Notes under the pieces: generated by a model
Databases searched by the model: none
Seen by the model: only the letters and a program-made list of their open reading frames with translations
Told to the model about the DNA's origin: nothing
Position numbers and translations under genes: made by a program
Shown here: positions 15,272 to 24,112 of the stretch, one piece after another
Layout: every line of letters begins with the position of its first letter
Numbering within the stretch: position 1 is the stretch's first letter
NCBI RefSeq assembly: GCF_900215485.1
Contig: NZ_OCMZ01000001.1
Span: forward strand, 1,178,001-1,242,000
From: Nitrosovibrio sp. Nv4
Lineage (GTDB): Bacteria > Pseudomonadota > Gammaproteobacteria > Burkholderiales > Nitrosomonadaceae
Length of the DNA stretch: 64,000 nt
Direction: 5' to 3'

Positions 15272-17335
15272 GTGAGCCTATTCCGCAAACTTGTTTTGTC
15301 ATTTTTTGCTGTTCCTGTGCCTTCATGGGCCGTTAGCGTCGATGATTCGCCGAAAAGCCAGCTCGAAGAGATCGTTGTTACCGCGACACGCTTTAATCAG
15401 CGTGTGGAGAAACTGCCGATAGGGGTTTCCATTATCAGCGCGGAGCAGATCAAGAACAGTGCCGCATCGACCTTGCCGGAGTTAATACAACAACTGGCCG
15501 GGATACATACCCGCAACGTCGATGGCAGCCCCGATCCGCAGATCGACATGCGCGGATTCGGCATTACCGGCAACCAGAACACGCTTGTTTTGCTTGACGG
15601 GCAACGGATGAACGAAAATGAGTTAGTGGGTATTCGCTGGTCGACAATTCCTCTTGATTCCATTGAGCGCATCGAGGTGCTGCGAAGTAGCGGCGCGGTA
15701 ACCTATGGAGCTGGCGCCACAGGGGGCGTAATCAATATAGTCACGCGGGCCGCCGGGCCTGGTCGCGTGTCGGGCACCGGTGGGCTTTCGTTTGGCAGCT
15801 ATGGCGGAACGGAATTCACCGGGGCATTAAACGCGGCAGGAAGGAATCTTGCGCTGGCACTCACCGGGAATGCGCTGCAGACAGATAATTATCGCGTTAA
15901 CAATTCACTTCATCAAATGAATCTGCAAGGAGATCTGCGCTATCAGTTCACCAATGGCAGGGCATTGCTGAAGTTCGGCGTGGATGATCAAAAACTGGAA
16001 TTACCGGCTACGCGCACGGAAGCACAACTGATATCGGATCGAAAGGGGACCTCAACACCACGAGATTTCACCACTCGCGAGGGAGCATTTGTAACCCTCA
16101 GGGGAGAACGTACCACTGGATTTGGCGATCTTGCCGCAGACCTGTCTTTTCGAGACAACCATCGGACGGCATTATTCGACGACTACAGTATCGATACCTT
16201 CAATTCCAAAACATTTGTCAATTCACGATCCAACGTGTGGTTGTTCAATCCACGGATGAAGCTGCCATTTCAGGCTTTCGGCATCAATCATGAACTGGTG
16301 CTGGGCGCAAATCTGGAATGGTGGGATTATACTGCCAAACGTTTTACCGGAATGGAAACTGTACCAGGCCCGATATCAGCCAACATGTTGCAGACCGATG
16401 TGGCGGCAACGCAGGAGAATCGCGCAGTCTACCTGCAGCATTCCACGACCTTGCCCAAGGGTACGGTCGTCACACTGGGAGGGCGGCTGCAATGGGTGGA
16501 CAACAGAGCGGCTGACCGTTTCAATTCAGCAGCCCATGCCCGTGATCGGCAGAGCCGTATTGTGTATGCGTATGATGCGGGAGTGCGCCAACCGCTGGGA
16601 TCCGCTTTTTCATTCTATGGCAAATTTGGCCGAAGCTTCCGAATAGCCACGGTGGATGAAAACTACAATCAATTCGGCGGGCCGGCGTTCGATTCCATGA
16701 TCAGGATACTTGAGCCGCAAACCGCTCATACCGGCGAAATCGGACTGGATTATCAGAAAGGATCGGTGCGCGGACGCGCAGCGCTTTACCGGATCAATCT
16801 CAACAACGAGATCGGTTTCATGAACGTAGACCCATTCAGGTTCTTTGCCAATACGAATCTCCCTCCTACCCGGCGGCAGGGCGCAGAAATCGAAGGCTCC
16901 TGGGCTGTTACGAATAAAATCGATATATTTGGCAACTATACCTACACCGATGCGCGCTTTCGTGAAGGAAATTTCGGCGGCACGGATATTTCAGGAAACG
17001 TCATTCCACTGGTGCCCCGCCATAGCGCTGCGGCGGGGGGTACGTTCCGTCTTGCACCTGAAACGCGCATCGCGGCAATGATGAATTATGTGGGCGAACA
17101 GGTATTTGATAACGATCAGGCCAACACCGCCACGCGCCGCATGCCGGATTACGTCACAGTGGATATCAAGGTTTCTCATCAGGTAAGGAAGTTGTTGCTG
17201 AGCATGGCGGTAAATAACTTATTTGATGAAAAATACTTTTCATATGCAATCCGCAACGCGGCAGGCACGAGCTTTAACGCACTGCCGGCTCGCGAGCGTA
17301 ATGTCTGGTTCACAATGAAATATCAGTTCAACTGA
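15272..17335 (+). CDS. btuB: BtuB-like TonB-dependent outer-membrane receptor
   Basis: A 22-stranded outer-membrane receptor of 687 residues, predicted to import cobalamin or a corrinoid because of the riboswitch upstream. I choose GTG 15272: it gives a clean signal peptide (MSLFRKLVLSFFAVPVPSWA), while frames further upstream run back into the riboswitch. GTG 15245 is an alternative. The TonB box LEEIVVTATRF is near residue 35, the plug domain runs to about residue 155 (GAVTYGAGATGGVINIVTR), and the barrel ends in a Phe-x-Met-Lys-Tyr-x-Phe-Asn type C-terminus. Specificity for B12 is from regulation, not from binding residues I can identify. Confidence 0.87.
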   Translation: MSLFRKLVLSFFAVPVPSWAVSVDDSPKSQLEEIVVTATRFNQRVEKLPIGVSIISAEQIKNSAASTLPELIQQLAGIHTRNVDGSPDPQIDMRGFGITGNQNTLVLLDGQRMNENELVGIRWSTIPLDSIERIEVLRSSGAVTYGAGATGGVINIVTRAAGPGRVSGTGGLSFGSYGGTEFTGALNAAGRNLALALTGNALQTDNYRVNNSLHQMNLQGDLRYQFTNGRALLKFGVDDQKLELPATRTEAQLISDRKGTSTPRDFTTREGAFVTLRGERTTGFGDLAADLSFRDNHRTALFDDYSIDTFNSKTFVNSRSNVWLFNPRMKLPFQAFGINHELVLGANLEWWDYTAKRFTGMETVPGPISANMLQTDVAATQENRAVYLQHSTTLPKGTVVTLGGRLQWVDNRAADRFNSAAHARDRQSRIVYAYDAGVRQPLGSAFSFYGKFGRSFRIATVDENYNQFGGPAFDSMIRILEPQTAHTGEIGLDYQKGSVRGRAALYRINLNNEIGFMNVDPFRFFANTNLPPTRRQGAEIEGSWAVTNKIDIFGNYTYTDARFREGNFGGTDISGNVIPLVPRHSAAAGGTFRLAPETRIAAMMNYVGEQVFDNDQANTATRRMPDYVTVDIKVSHQVRKLLLSMAVNNLFDEKYFSYAIRNAAGTSFNALPARERNVWFTMKYQFN

Positions 17336-17478
17336 GGTTAACTGGATTTACAGGTAACAACTCCGCTATACACCTTACACCTTATCGCGCAGGGAGGCAG
17401 GTGACATAATACGGTTTTCCGGAATTCCCGGAAATAAGCTTCTTTTCCTCCGATTCTGCTTGCGCAGCCATACAAGAC

Positions 17479-19293
17479 ATGCGAACCATCACCAGCCGCC
17501 AGTTATGCCAGCGCGTGATGAGATATATCGCGCCCTATTGGGACGCGCTCATACTTGCACTAACCTGCATGATTGCGATGGCGGCAACAGTGCCGATGCT
17601 GACTGCATTGGTGCAGCCGATGCTGGATGGCGCTATTGCCGGCAAGAATCTGGAATTGATGCAACTGGTTCTGCTGGGAACCGTTGGCTTGTTTGCCGTG
17701 CGCGGCGTAACGGGCCACATCGGCGCCTATGCGATCAGCTGGGTAGGCAATAAAATGGCGGTGGACTTGCGGACGGAGATGTTCGACAAGTTATTGATAT
17801 TGCCTTCATGTTATTACGTCGCTCATCCGAGCGGCAGCCTCGTTTTCACCATCACATCCGGCGCCAGTCTAGTCGCTCGCGCTTTCACCGACCTCGTCAC
17901 CGTGATGGTCAAAGACACGTTTACTGTTCTGGGACTGCTGGGATGGATGCTCTATCTAAACTGGGAATTGTCGCTGCTGACGTTATTGATGGTATCCGTG
18001 ATTCTGCTGATCATGCGGATAGTCACGGAGCGCCTGCATGGGATGGGACTGGAAGTTGGACAAACAGTGGATGGCCTCTCCCGTGCGGTACAGGACTCTG
18101 TCGAGAACCACCTGGTAGTCAAGCTGCACGGCGGTGAGAAGTATGAACATCAACGCATGCGGGAGCAAGCGGACACAGTGTCCCGCTTTGTGATGAAGCG
18201 GATGGCCATAGCGTCTCTCTGCGTTCCTCTGGCGCAGATTGCCACTGCGGCTGCGCTGGCCATCATCATATATGTTTCAGGTCAGCAGGCGTTTGCCAAT
18301 GAGGTGACGGCAGGCGGCTTTGCCTCTCTCACCGCAGCCATGCTGATGCTGGTCGCGCCGGTAAGGCGCATTGCTGGCGCGAGGCAAGTTCTGCAATCCG
18401 GGCTGATAGCTGCGGAAAGCGTATTTTCGCTGCTGGATCAGGAGGCTGAACCGGATAACGGGACGATAATTATTGAGCGTGCACAAGGGGAATTGAGATT
18501 CGAGCAGGTCAGTTTTTGTCGGGATCGGGAAAAGAACATTCACGCTGACCCCGAAGCCACCCCCGAAGCCAATATCGGTTCCTGCGGCGAACCCTGCTCA
18601 GCGTTGCGGGATATCACCCTGACCATACGGCCATACGAGATGGTGGCGCTGGTGGGCTTTAGAGGCAGCGCCGCTGCTCTTGCGAATATGGTGCCGCGTT
18701 TTGCGAACCCGACATCGGGAAAAATTCTACTTGATGGTCATGATCTGAAGAGCCTCAAGTTGGCTAGTCTGCGCGCCAATATTGCCGTGATATCCGCGGA
18801 GACAACGCTATTCAATGACACGATAGCAGCCAACATCGCTTATGGTGCTACGTGTCGCGCAACAGAAGCGAAGATCACCGCTGCTGCACAGGCAGCTCAT
18901 GCATCCGAATTCATCCGGAAAATGCCCGAGGGATTGCAAACGCTGGTAGGGGAGCAAGGCGTAAAACTTACGAGCGGACAGCGGTTGCGTATCGTCATTG
19001 CTCGAGTATTGCTGAAGAATCCACCTATCCTCGTTCTGGATGAGGCGTACGGACCGATGGATTACGAGTCTGTTCATCATGTGAACGCTGCATTGGACAC
19101 CCTCATGCAAGGGCGCACGTCGCTTGTTATCGCCAACAGTTTATCCACCCTGGAAAAAGCAGATCGCATCGTTCTGCTGGACAAAGGCAGGGTCATTGGA
19201 GTCGGCAGCCATCAGGAACTGCTGGCAAGAGGCGGCGCTTACACCAGCCTTGCCCGGACTTTCCTGAACCAGAACCACGTCGATGGAGGATAG
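17479..19293 (+). CDS. MsbA-like ABC exporter with degenerate ATPase motifs
   Basis: A full-length 604-residue half-transporter, colinear with MsbA: six membrane segments in residues 15-300, then a nucleotide-binding domain from about 340. MsbA flips lipid A across the inner membrane. Membrane-domain landmarks such as AYAISWVGNKM and LNWELSLLTLL, and NBD landmarks such as LFNDTIAANIAYG, are intact, but catalytic residues are not. Walker A is GFRGSAAAL (393-401), lacking the Lys and Ser/Thr; the Q-loop Gln is Ala440; the signature is LTSGQ (497-501); the H-loop His is Asn553; and the A-loop Tyr is missing. Walker B Asp521 and Glu522 remain. An extra polar stretch (residues 350-373) precedes Walker A. 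The frame is unbroken, so this is not a simple pseudogene. It lies 143 bases after the BtuB-like gene. Substrate and activity are unknown. Confidence 0.85.
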   Translation: MRTITSRQLCQRVMRYIAPYWDALILALTCMIAMAATVPMLTALVQPMLDGAIAGKNLELMQLVLLGTVGLFAVRGVTGHIGAYAISWVGNKMAVDLRTEMFDKLLILPSCYYVAHPSGSLVFTITSGASLVARAFTDLVTVMVKDTFTVLGLLGWMLYLNWELSLLTLLMVSVILLIMRIVTERLHGMGLEVGQTVDGLSRAVQDSVENHLVVKLHGGEKYEHQRMREQADTVSRFVMKRMAIASLCVPLAQIATAAALAIIIYVSGQQAFANEVTAGGFASLTAAMLMLVAPVRRIAGARQVLQSGLIAAESVFSLLDQEAEPDNGTIIIERAQGELRFEQVSFCRDREKNIHADPEATPEANIGSCGEPCSALRDITLTIRPYEMVALVGFRGSAAALANMVPRFANPTSGKILLDGHDLKSLKLASLRANIAVISAETTLFNDTIAANIAYGATCRATEAKITAAAQAAHASEFIRKMPEGLQTLVGEQGVKLTSGQRLRIVIARVLLKNPPILVLDEAYGPMDYESVHHVNAALDTLMQGRTSLVIANSLSTLEKADRIVLLDKGRVIGVGSHQELLARGGAYTSLARTFLNQNHVDGG

Positions 19294-19328
19294 GCAGCGC
19301 TATCAACAACAGGGAGGAGCCGTGGGGT

Positions 19329-21275
19329 TCAATGCATTGATTCCCGATTCGAGTATTCCGGCACCCATCTTGCCAAATCCTGTTTTACTTCCTCATCGCT
19401 TAGTACAGGATGCTCGCTCAGCCACGCCAGCAGTTCCGCCAGCCATTCCCTGTCGATCGGACGGGCCTGGGCGATGCGTAATTTAGGGTGAGGTGTAGGT
19501 AAAGTGCTTTCATCATCCGCCAATAATTCTTCGTAGAGTTTCTCCCCGGGCCGCAACCCATTGTAGACAATTTGAATATCATCCTCACTCAGGCCGGAGA
19601 GCCGGATCAAATCCCTGGCAAGGTCGGCTATTTTCACGGGCTCACCCATATCCAGTACAAAAATTTCCCCAGCGCCGTTTTTTCCTCCCATCAACCCTGC
19701 CTGGAGAACCAGCTGTGCAGCCTCAGGTATCGACATGAAATAGCGCGTGATTTCGGAATGAGTGACGGTAATCGGGCCGCCCTTTTCGATCTGCTCGCGG
19801 AATTTGGGAATTACGCTGCCCGCGCTGCCCAGCACGTTGCCGAAGCGAACCATGACAAAACCTGGCCGCTGCATTCTGCAACTCAAATCGTCCGCTTGCT
19901 GGAAAGAAATCGATTGTTGTAGCGATTGACACACCATCTCTGCCAGCCGCTTGCTTGCCCCCATGACATTTGTGGGATTTACCGCTTTATCCGTCGAGAT
20001 CATTACAAATCTTTCCACGCCATGCGTAATCGCGGCATGTGCAAGGGCGTAAGTTCCAAAAACATTGTTCATTACGGCTTGCCAGGCGTTTTCGTGCTCC
20101 ATGAGCGGCACATGCTTGTAAGCGGCTGCATGAAATACGACCGCCGGCCGATATTGTGAGAATACTTGAGCCAAACGTGCCTGATCTTTGACATCCCCTA
20201 TCGTGAACGACATCGGCATATCCGGGAATTTGACCTGAAATTCCTGTTCGATGTTGTAGAGGGCAAATTCGTTTAATTCGAACAGCACCAGCCGCCCCGG
20301 GCCGAATTTGGCAATCTGGCGGCATAACTCGGATCCGATTGAACCGCCAGCGCCAGTAACCAGAACGGTTTTTCCTGTTAGCAGGTCATGCAAGCCTTCG
20401 TTATCCAGTACCACGGGATCTCGACCCAGCAGATCCTCCGGTTCGACAGTGCGAATTTGCGATACCGTAATTTTGCCGCTGATCAAGTCGTCGTAAGAGG
20501 GAACGGTCAAGGCCTTTATTCCGGCGGCGGCACACATCTGCAGCGCCCGCCGGCGGTCACGGAGAAGGCGGTCAGGCCGCCGCCGGTCGAGTTGAGAACG
20601 GTAGGCTTTCCGGCGATCCGAGGCGGAAGAGGTCATGGCGATAATGGCATGGGCAACGCCGGTTTCTTTCGCTATAACGGGCAATTCATTGATTCTGCCC
20701 AATACTTTAAATCCGTGCAGCATCAGACCAGTTTTTGCAGGATCATCATCCAATAATCCCACCACCTGCCATTGCACGCTGCGTGCCAGTTCTTTCACTA
20801 GCCCGACTGCGGCGTCACCCGCGCCGAGCACCAGGACGAGATTGCGTTCGGGCTTCTTTTGTCCATAGAGTCGATGTTCCTTCCATAAACGATAAGCGAG
20901 ACGGCTGCCACCCATGATAAACAGCAGCAGGATGGGGCCCAGCAGCAAAACGGTTCTCGGTACACCTGTATGTATTTCCAACATGAATAATGCCAGCGGC
21001 ACTGCGGCGGCCGATGCCAGTATCGCAAACAGGATGCGCCGTAAATCGGGCAGGCTCGCATAGTGCCAAAGTCCGCGATACAGGCCGAACCATAAAAAAG
21101 CCACCGCATGCAACGTAACCGCCCATGGCAGAATTTCTTTCAATGACCCAAGGTACAATGGCGGTATTTCGAAATTGAAACGAAACGAATAAGCCAGCCA
21201 CCACGCGATGATCGCGGCGGCCAGGTCATGAACGAACGCGATTACCGCGCGTATGTTGGGTTTATATACAGGCAT
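19329..21275 (-). CDS. FlaA1/WbpM/CapD-type UDP-sugar 4,6-dehydratase, membrane-anchored
   Basis: A 648-residue nucleoside-diphosphate-sugar epimerase/dehydratase for polysaccharide or glycan building blocks. I choose ATG 21275, one base after the preceding stop, because the protein then starts just before its first membrane helix. Four helices fill residues 10-125, a CoA-binding-like Rossmann domain follows (LVLGAGDAAVGL near 149), and the catalytic SDR domain has TGAGGSIGSE at 307-316 and STDKAVNPTNVMGASKR, where Met replaces the usual SDR Tyr as in WbpM. An Arg-rich stretch at about residues 219-243 looks like an insertion. With the preceding transferase gene it resembles the WbpL/WbpM pair that starts O-antigen or exopolysaccharide synthesis. 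Confidence 0.92.
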   Translation of the reverse strand: MPVYKPNIRAVIAFVHDLAAAIIAWWLAYSFRFNFEIPPLYLGSLKEILPWAVTLHAVAFLWFGLYRGLWHYASLPDLRRILFAILASAAAVPLALFMLEIHTGVPRTVLLLGPILLLFIMGGSRLAYRLWKEHRLYGQKKPERNLVLVLGAGDAAVGLVKELARSVQWQVVGLLDDDPAKTGLMLHGFKVLGRINELPVIAKETGVAHAIIAMTSSASDRRKAYRSQLDRRRPDRLLRDRRRALQMCAAAGIKALTVPSYDDLISGKITVSQIRTVEPEDLLGRDPVVLDNEGLHDLLTGKTVLVTGAGGSIGSELCRQIAKFGPGRLVLFELNEFALYNIEQEFQVKFPDMPMSFTIGDVKDQARLAQVFSQYRPAVVFHAAAYKHVPLMEHENAWQAVMNNVFGTYALAHAAITHGVERFVMISTDKAVNPTNVMGASKRLAEMVCQSLQQSISFQQADDLSCRMQRPGFVMVRFGNVLGSAGSVIPKFREQIEKGGPITVTHSEITRYFMSIPEAAQLVLQAGLMGGKNGAGEIFVLDMGEPVKIADLARDLIRLSGLSEDDIQIVYNGLRPGEKLYEELLADDESTLPTPHPKLRIAQARPIDREWLAELLAWLSEHPVLSDEEVKQDLARWVPEYSNRESMH

Positions 21276-21276
21276 G

Positions 21277-22269
21277 TTATGGATTGCCGGAATGGCGCCT
21301 CCAATAGCGGTCAAAGACCCACATCATAAGTAAATAAATTCCACCCCATGCGATACCGACTCCAAACTGAACTGCACTATGCTGCCGCATTGCCCATATA
21401 GCGCTCGTGCTCGCGGCCAACATGAGAAGATAACTGACCAGAGCCGTATTGCGATGACCAAAACCGCTTTGCACCATGCGCTGGTAGTAATGCTCGCGGT
21501 GCGCCTGCCACACTTTCTCCCCGCGCAGGCCGCGCCGTGCGAGGGTAACAGAGGCATCGGCAATAAACGGGGAAAATACGAGTAGTGGCAGCCACAGCGG
21601 CCAAAAGCCATTTGTCCAGCCCATTATGCCCATTGTCGCAGCCAGGAATCCCAGCGGGATTGCACCCGCATCTCCCATGAAAATACGTGCGGGATGAAAA
21701 TTGAACAACAAAAAAGCAGCGGCGGCCGCGGCGATGCAGAAACTCATAAGAGCGAACGGCTCATTCCCGGCTAACCATGCACTCACCCCATAGCAACTGA
21801 AACCGATCAGAGTCATACCGCCTGCCAGGCCGTCTGAACCGTCCATGAAGTTATAAAGATTGAGCATCCAGGTAATCGCGACCGTGGTTACGGCCAGGAC
21901 CATCCAGCCATGGGTATCGGACAGCGCCGTTACTGAGAACCAGACAGCAACCGCTCCATGGAGCAGTAATCTGGCCGAGACCGGCAATCCGAAAATATCA
22001 TCGGCGAATGATATTGCTACCAACAGGGTAACGCTTGTCCATATAAACAATGGCAACGCCTCGGGGAGAAATGCCCATGAGGCGAGTATTCCCGCCATCA
22101 AACCCAACCCTCCGGTTCGAGGAACAGCTTTGCTATGAAGGGAACGAGGATTGGGATGGTCCAGCACCTTGAGGACGTTGCCCTTGATCAGATACCAGAT
22201 CAAGCCGAGGGCTACCGTAAACGCAATGAACGGTGCTATGACAATTGAAAACGGCATGCCGGCATTCAT
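21277..22269 (-). CDS. Glycosyltransferase family 4 sugar-phosphate transferase (WecA/WbpL/MraY superfamily)
   Basis: A 330-residue polytopic enzyme that transfers a sugar 1-phosphate from a UDP-sugar to undecaprenyl phosphate on the cytoplasmic face of the inner membrane. About ten helices are visible. Family motifs include DHPNPRSLHSKAVPRTGGLG (37-56), NLYNFMDGSDGLAGG with the Mg-binding Asp residues, and FHPARIFMGDAGAIPLGF. The final His-rich loop carries REHYYQRMVQSGFGHRNTALV, as in WbpL. It overlaps or abuts the dehydratase gene downstream and is almost certainly co-transcribed. The exact sugar is unknown. Confidence 0.92.
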   Translation of the reverse strand: MNAGMPFSIVIAPFIAFTVALGLIWYLIKGNVLKVLDHPNPRSLHSKAVPRTGGLGLMAGILASWAFLPEALPLFIWTSVTLLVAISFADDIFGLPVSARLLLHGAVAVWFSVTALSDTHGWMVLAVTTVAITWMLNLYNFMDGSDGLAGGMTLIGFSCYGVSAWLAGNEPFALMSFCIAAAAAAFLLFNFHPARIFMGDAGAIPLGFLAATMGIMGWTNGFWPLWLPLLVFSPFIADASVTLARRGLRGEKVWQAHREHYYQRMVQSGFGHRNTALVSYLLMLAASTSAIWAMRQHSAVQFGVGIAWGGIYLLMMWVFDRYWRRHSGNP

Positions 22270-22583
22270 GATAACGGATTATAACTGCTGAGAATACCAC
22301 GATGCCGGGAACATCAGGATGATTGCAAATGCGGAGTGCCGGCGAAAGCAACGTTCATGGCTGAACTGACGGAAAAATATTTCGAGTTTTCTTTTTGGCA
22401 ATCTGAGTCTCTCTTCAGGCTTGCTTTCACCCGGCTTTTCATCGTTGAGAAATCTGATATTGTTACTCGCGAATATGCTGGCTTCGGCGCCTCTTTTCAC
22501 TTGTGGTATCTGTGACGTTATTGAGAATAAGAGTTTCCGCCGCCATTTTGCTCAGAAAATAATATTTCATAAAGAATCCGGCA
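22270..22583. other. Divergent intergenic region
   Basis: 314 bases between the divergently transcribed sugar-phosphate transferase and dicarboxylate symporter genes. It must hold both promoters. I could not identify a convincing -35/-10 pair, operator or RNA element. Confidence 0.5.
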
Positions 22584-23840
22584 ATGAAAAAAACGTCGCT
22601 TAATGCGCAAATTCTGTGGGGTGTGCTGGCGGGTCTTTTACTGGGTCTGGGCTTGTCCCTGCTCGAAAAAGAATCGGCGGTCGTCCAGGGTGGACTATAT
22701 ATCGCTGAGCTCGTAGGAACGTTGTTTATTGACTTGTTGAAAATGGTGCTGATTCCGCTCGTGTTTACCTCCATTGCGGTGGGGGTCGCAAATTTACGCG
22801 CGCACAGGCAGATGCACAAGGTCTGGAAAGCAACATTGGGCTTCTTTATATTTTCCATGGCGCTGGCGATCATGCTGGGGCTGACCGCTGCTAACCTTGT
22901 CCGTCCGGGCGAAGGACTGCAGCTCGCAATGTTTCAGGATGCCATGCAGGACTTTCGAGCGGCTGAAATGCCAATGTCAGAGTTCTTTTCGCATTTACTC
23001 CATTCGCTGTTTCGGAATCCGATAACGGCGCTTGCGCAGGGCGACGTGCTTGCTGTGGTGGTTTTCGCGTTGCTGCTCGGAATTGCCCTGGTTGTAGGTG
23101 GCGAGCGCTACGCCAATATACTGACTCTGTTACAGGAGTTCCTGGAGCTGATGCTGATGCTGGTGGGCTGGATCATGCGGCTGGCCCCGCTGGGCATCAT
23201 GGCGCTGCTGATGAAACTGGTTGCGACGCAGGACCCGGTCTTGCTCACGACACTGATTGAATTTATCGCCGTGGTCGTGGGGACTACACTGCTGCATGGC
23301 GTAGTGGTACTACCGCTGATCCTATATCTGGTCACCGGCATGACGCCGCTCAAATTCTGGCGCGGCGCGCGCGAGGCGCTGATAACGGCCTTCGCCACCA
23401 GTTCCAGTTCCGCCACGTTGCCGGTCACCTTGCGGTGCGTCGAGCAGCACCTGCATGTCAAACGCGATATTGCCGGCTTTGTCCTGCCGCTGGGCGCTAC
23501 ACTCAACATGGATGGCACCGCATTGTATGAGGCCGTCGCCGCCCTTTTTATTGCCAATCTGGCCGGCATAGAGCTCAACCTCATGCAGCAGATAATCGTG
23601 TTCTTGACCGCCATGCTTGCCGCCATGGGTGCGCCTGGCATCCCCAGCGCCGGCATGGTGACGATGGTGCTGGTGCTTCAATCCGTGGGACTGCCTGCAG
23701 AAGGCATTGCCATCCTGCTGCCCATTGACCGGTTGCTGGATACATTCCGCACCACAGTCAATGTCGAGGGTGATATGGTAGGCAGCCTGGTGGTACAGAA
23801 GTGGGTAAGAAGTGAGGATCGCACCCATTCCAGTAGTTAA
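22584..23840 (+). CDS. Dicarboxylate/amino acid:cation symporter (DAACS family, GltP/DctA-like)
   Basis: A 418-residue secondary transporter that imports C4-dicarboxylates or glutamate/aspartate with protons or sodium. It has eight membrane helices and two re-entrant hairpins. The hallmarks are the Ser-rich hairpin FATSSSSATLPVT near residue 270, the NMDGTALYEAV cation and substrate site near 306, and GAPGIPSAG in hairpin 2. The C-terminal DRLLDTFRTTVNVEGDM carries the substrate-binding Asp, Arg and Asn residues. In a lithoautotroph such a carrier would support limited mixotrophic uptake (inference). It is transcribed alone. Confidence 0.92.
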   Translation: MKKTSLNAQILWGVLAGLLLGLGLSLLEKESAVVQGGLYIAELVGTLFIDLLKMVLIPLVFTSIAVGVANLRAHRQMHKVWKATLGFFIFSMALAIMLGLTAANLVRPGEGLQLAMFQDAMQDFRAAEMPMSEFFSHLLHSLFRNPITALAQGDVLAVVVFALLLGIALVVGGERYANILTLLQEFLELMLMLVGWIMRLAPLGIMALLMKLVATQDPVLLTTLIEFIAVVVGTTLLHGVVVLPLILYLVTGMTPLKFWRGAREALITAFATSSSSATLPVTLRCVEQHLHVKRDIAGFVLPLGATLNMDGTALYEAVAALFIANLAGIELNLMQQIIVFLTAMLAAMGAPGIPSAGMVTMVLVLQSVGLPAEGIAILLPIDRLLDTFRTTVNVEGDMVGSLVVQKWVRSEDRTHSSS

Positions 23841-24112
23841 CTCAATTATATGTCGACATATCATCCGCCCGCTCTCGGCAAATAATTCAACGGCATATCC
23901 GGCGAGTCACTGATATCGGGCTTAATAAAAGCGAGCCTGGAAAAGGGCGTATCTGGAAACGAGACGACGGAAAATTCGCCTGGTTAAGTACGATGTCATA
24001 GTCGCCACCGCTGGATTGGAGACAATGTAACAGGCAAGGTGCGACAATTTGTCACATTCCCAGGTCTCTCCAAATGGATTATCCTCGACCGATATTATGA
24101 TGGGAGAGGGAG

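Noticed and set aside
17479-19293. Simple pseudogene of msbA
   Set aside because: No frameshift or stop in 604 codons and a conserved membrane domain; only catalytic motifs are altered, so I report it as an intact but degenerate protein.
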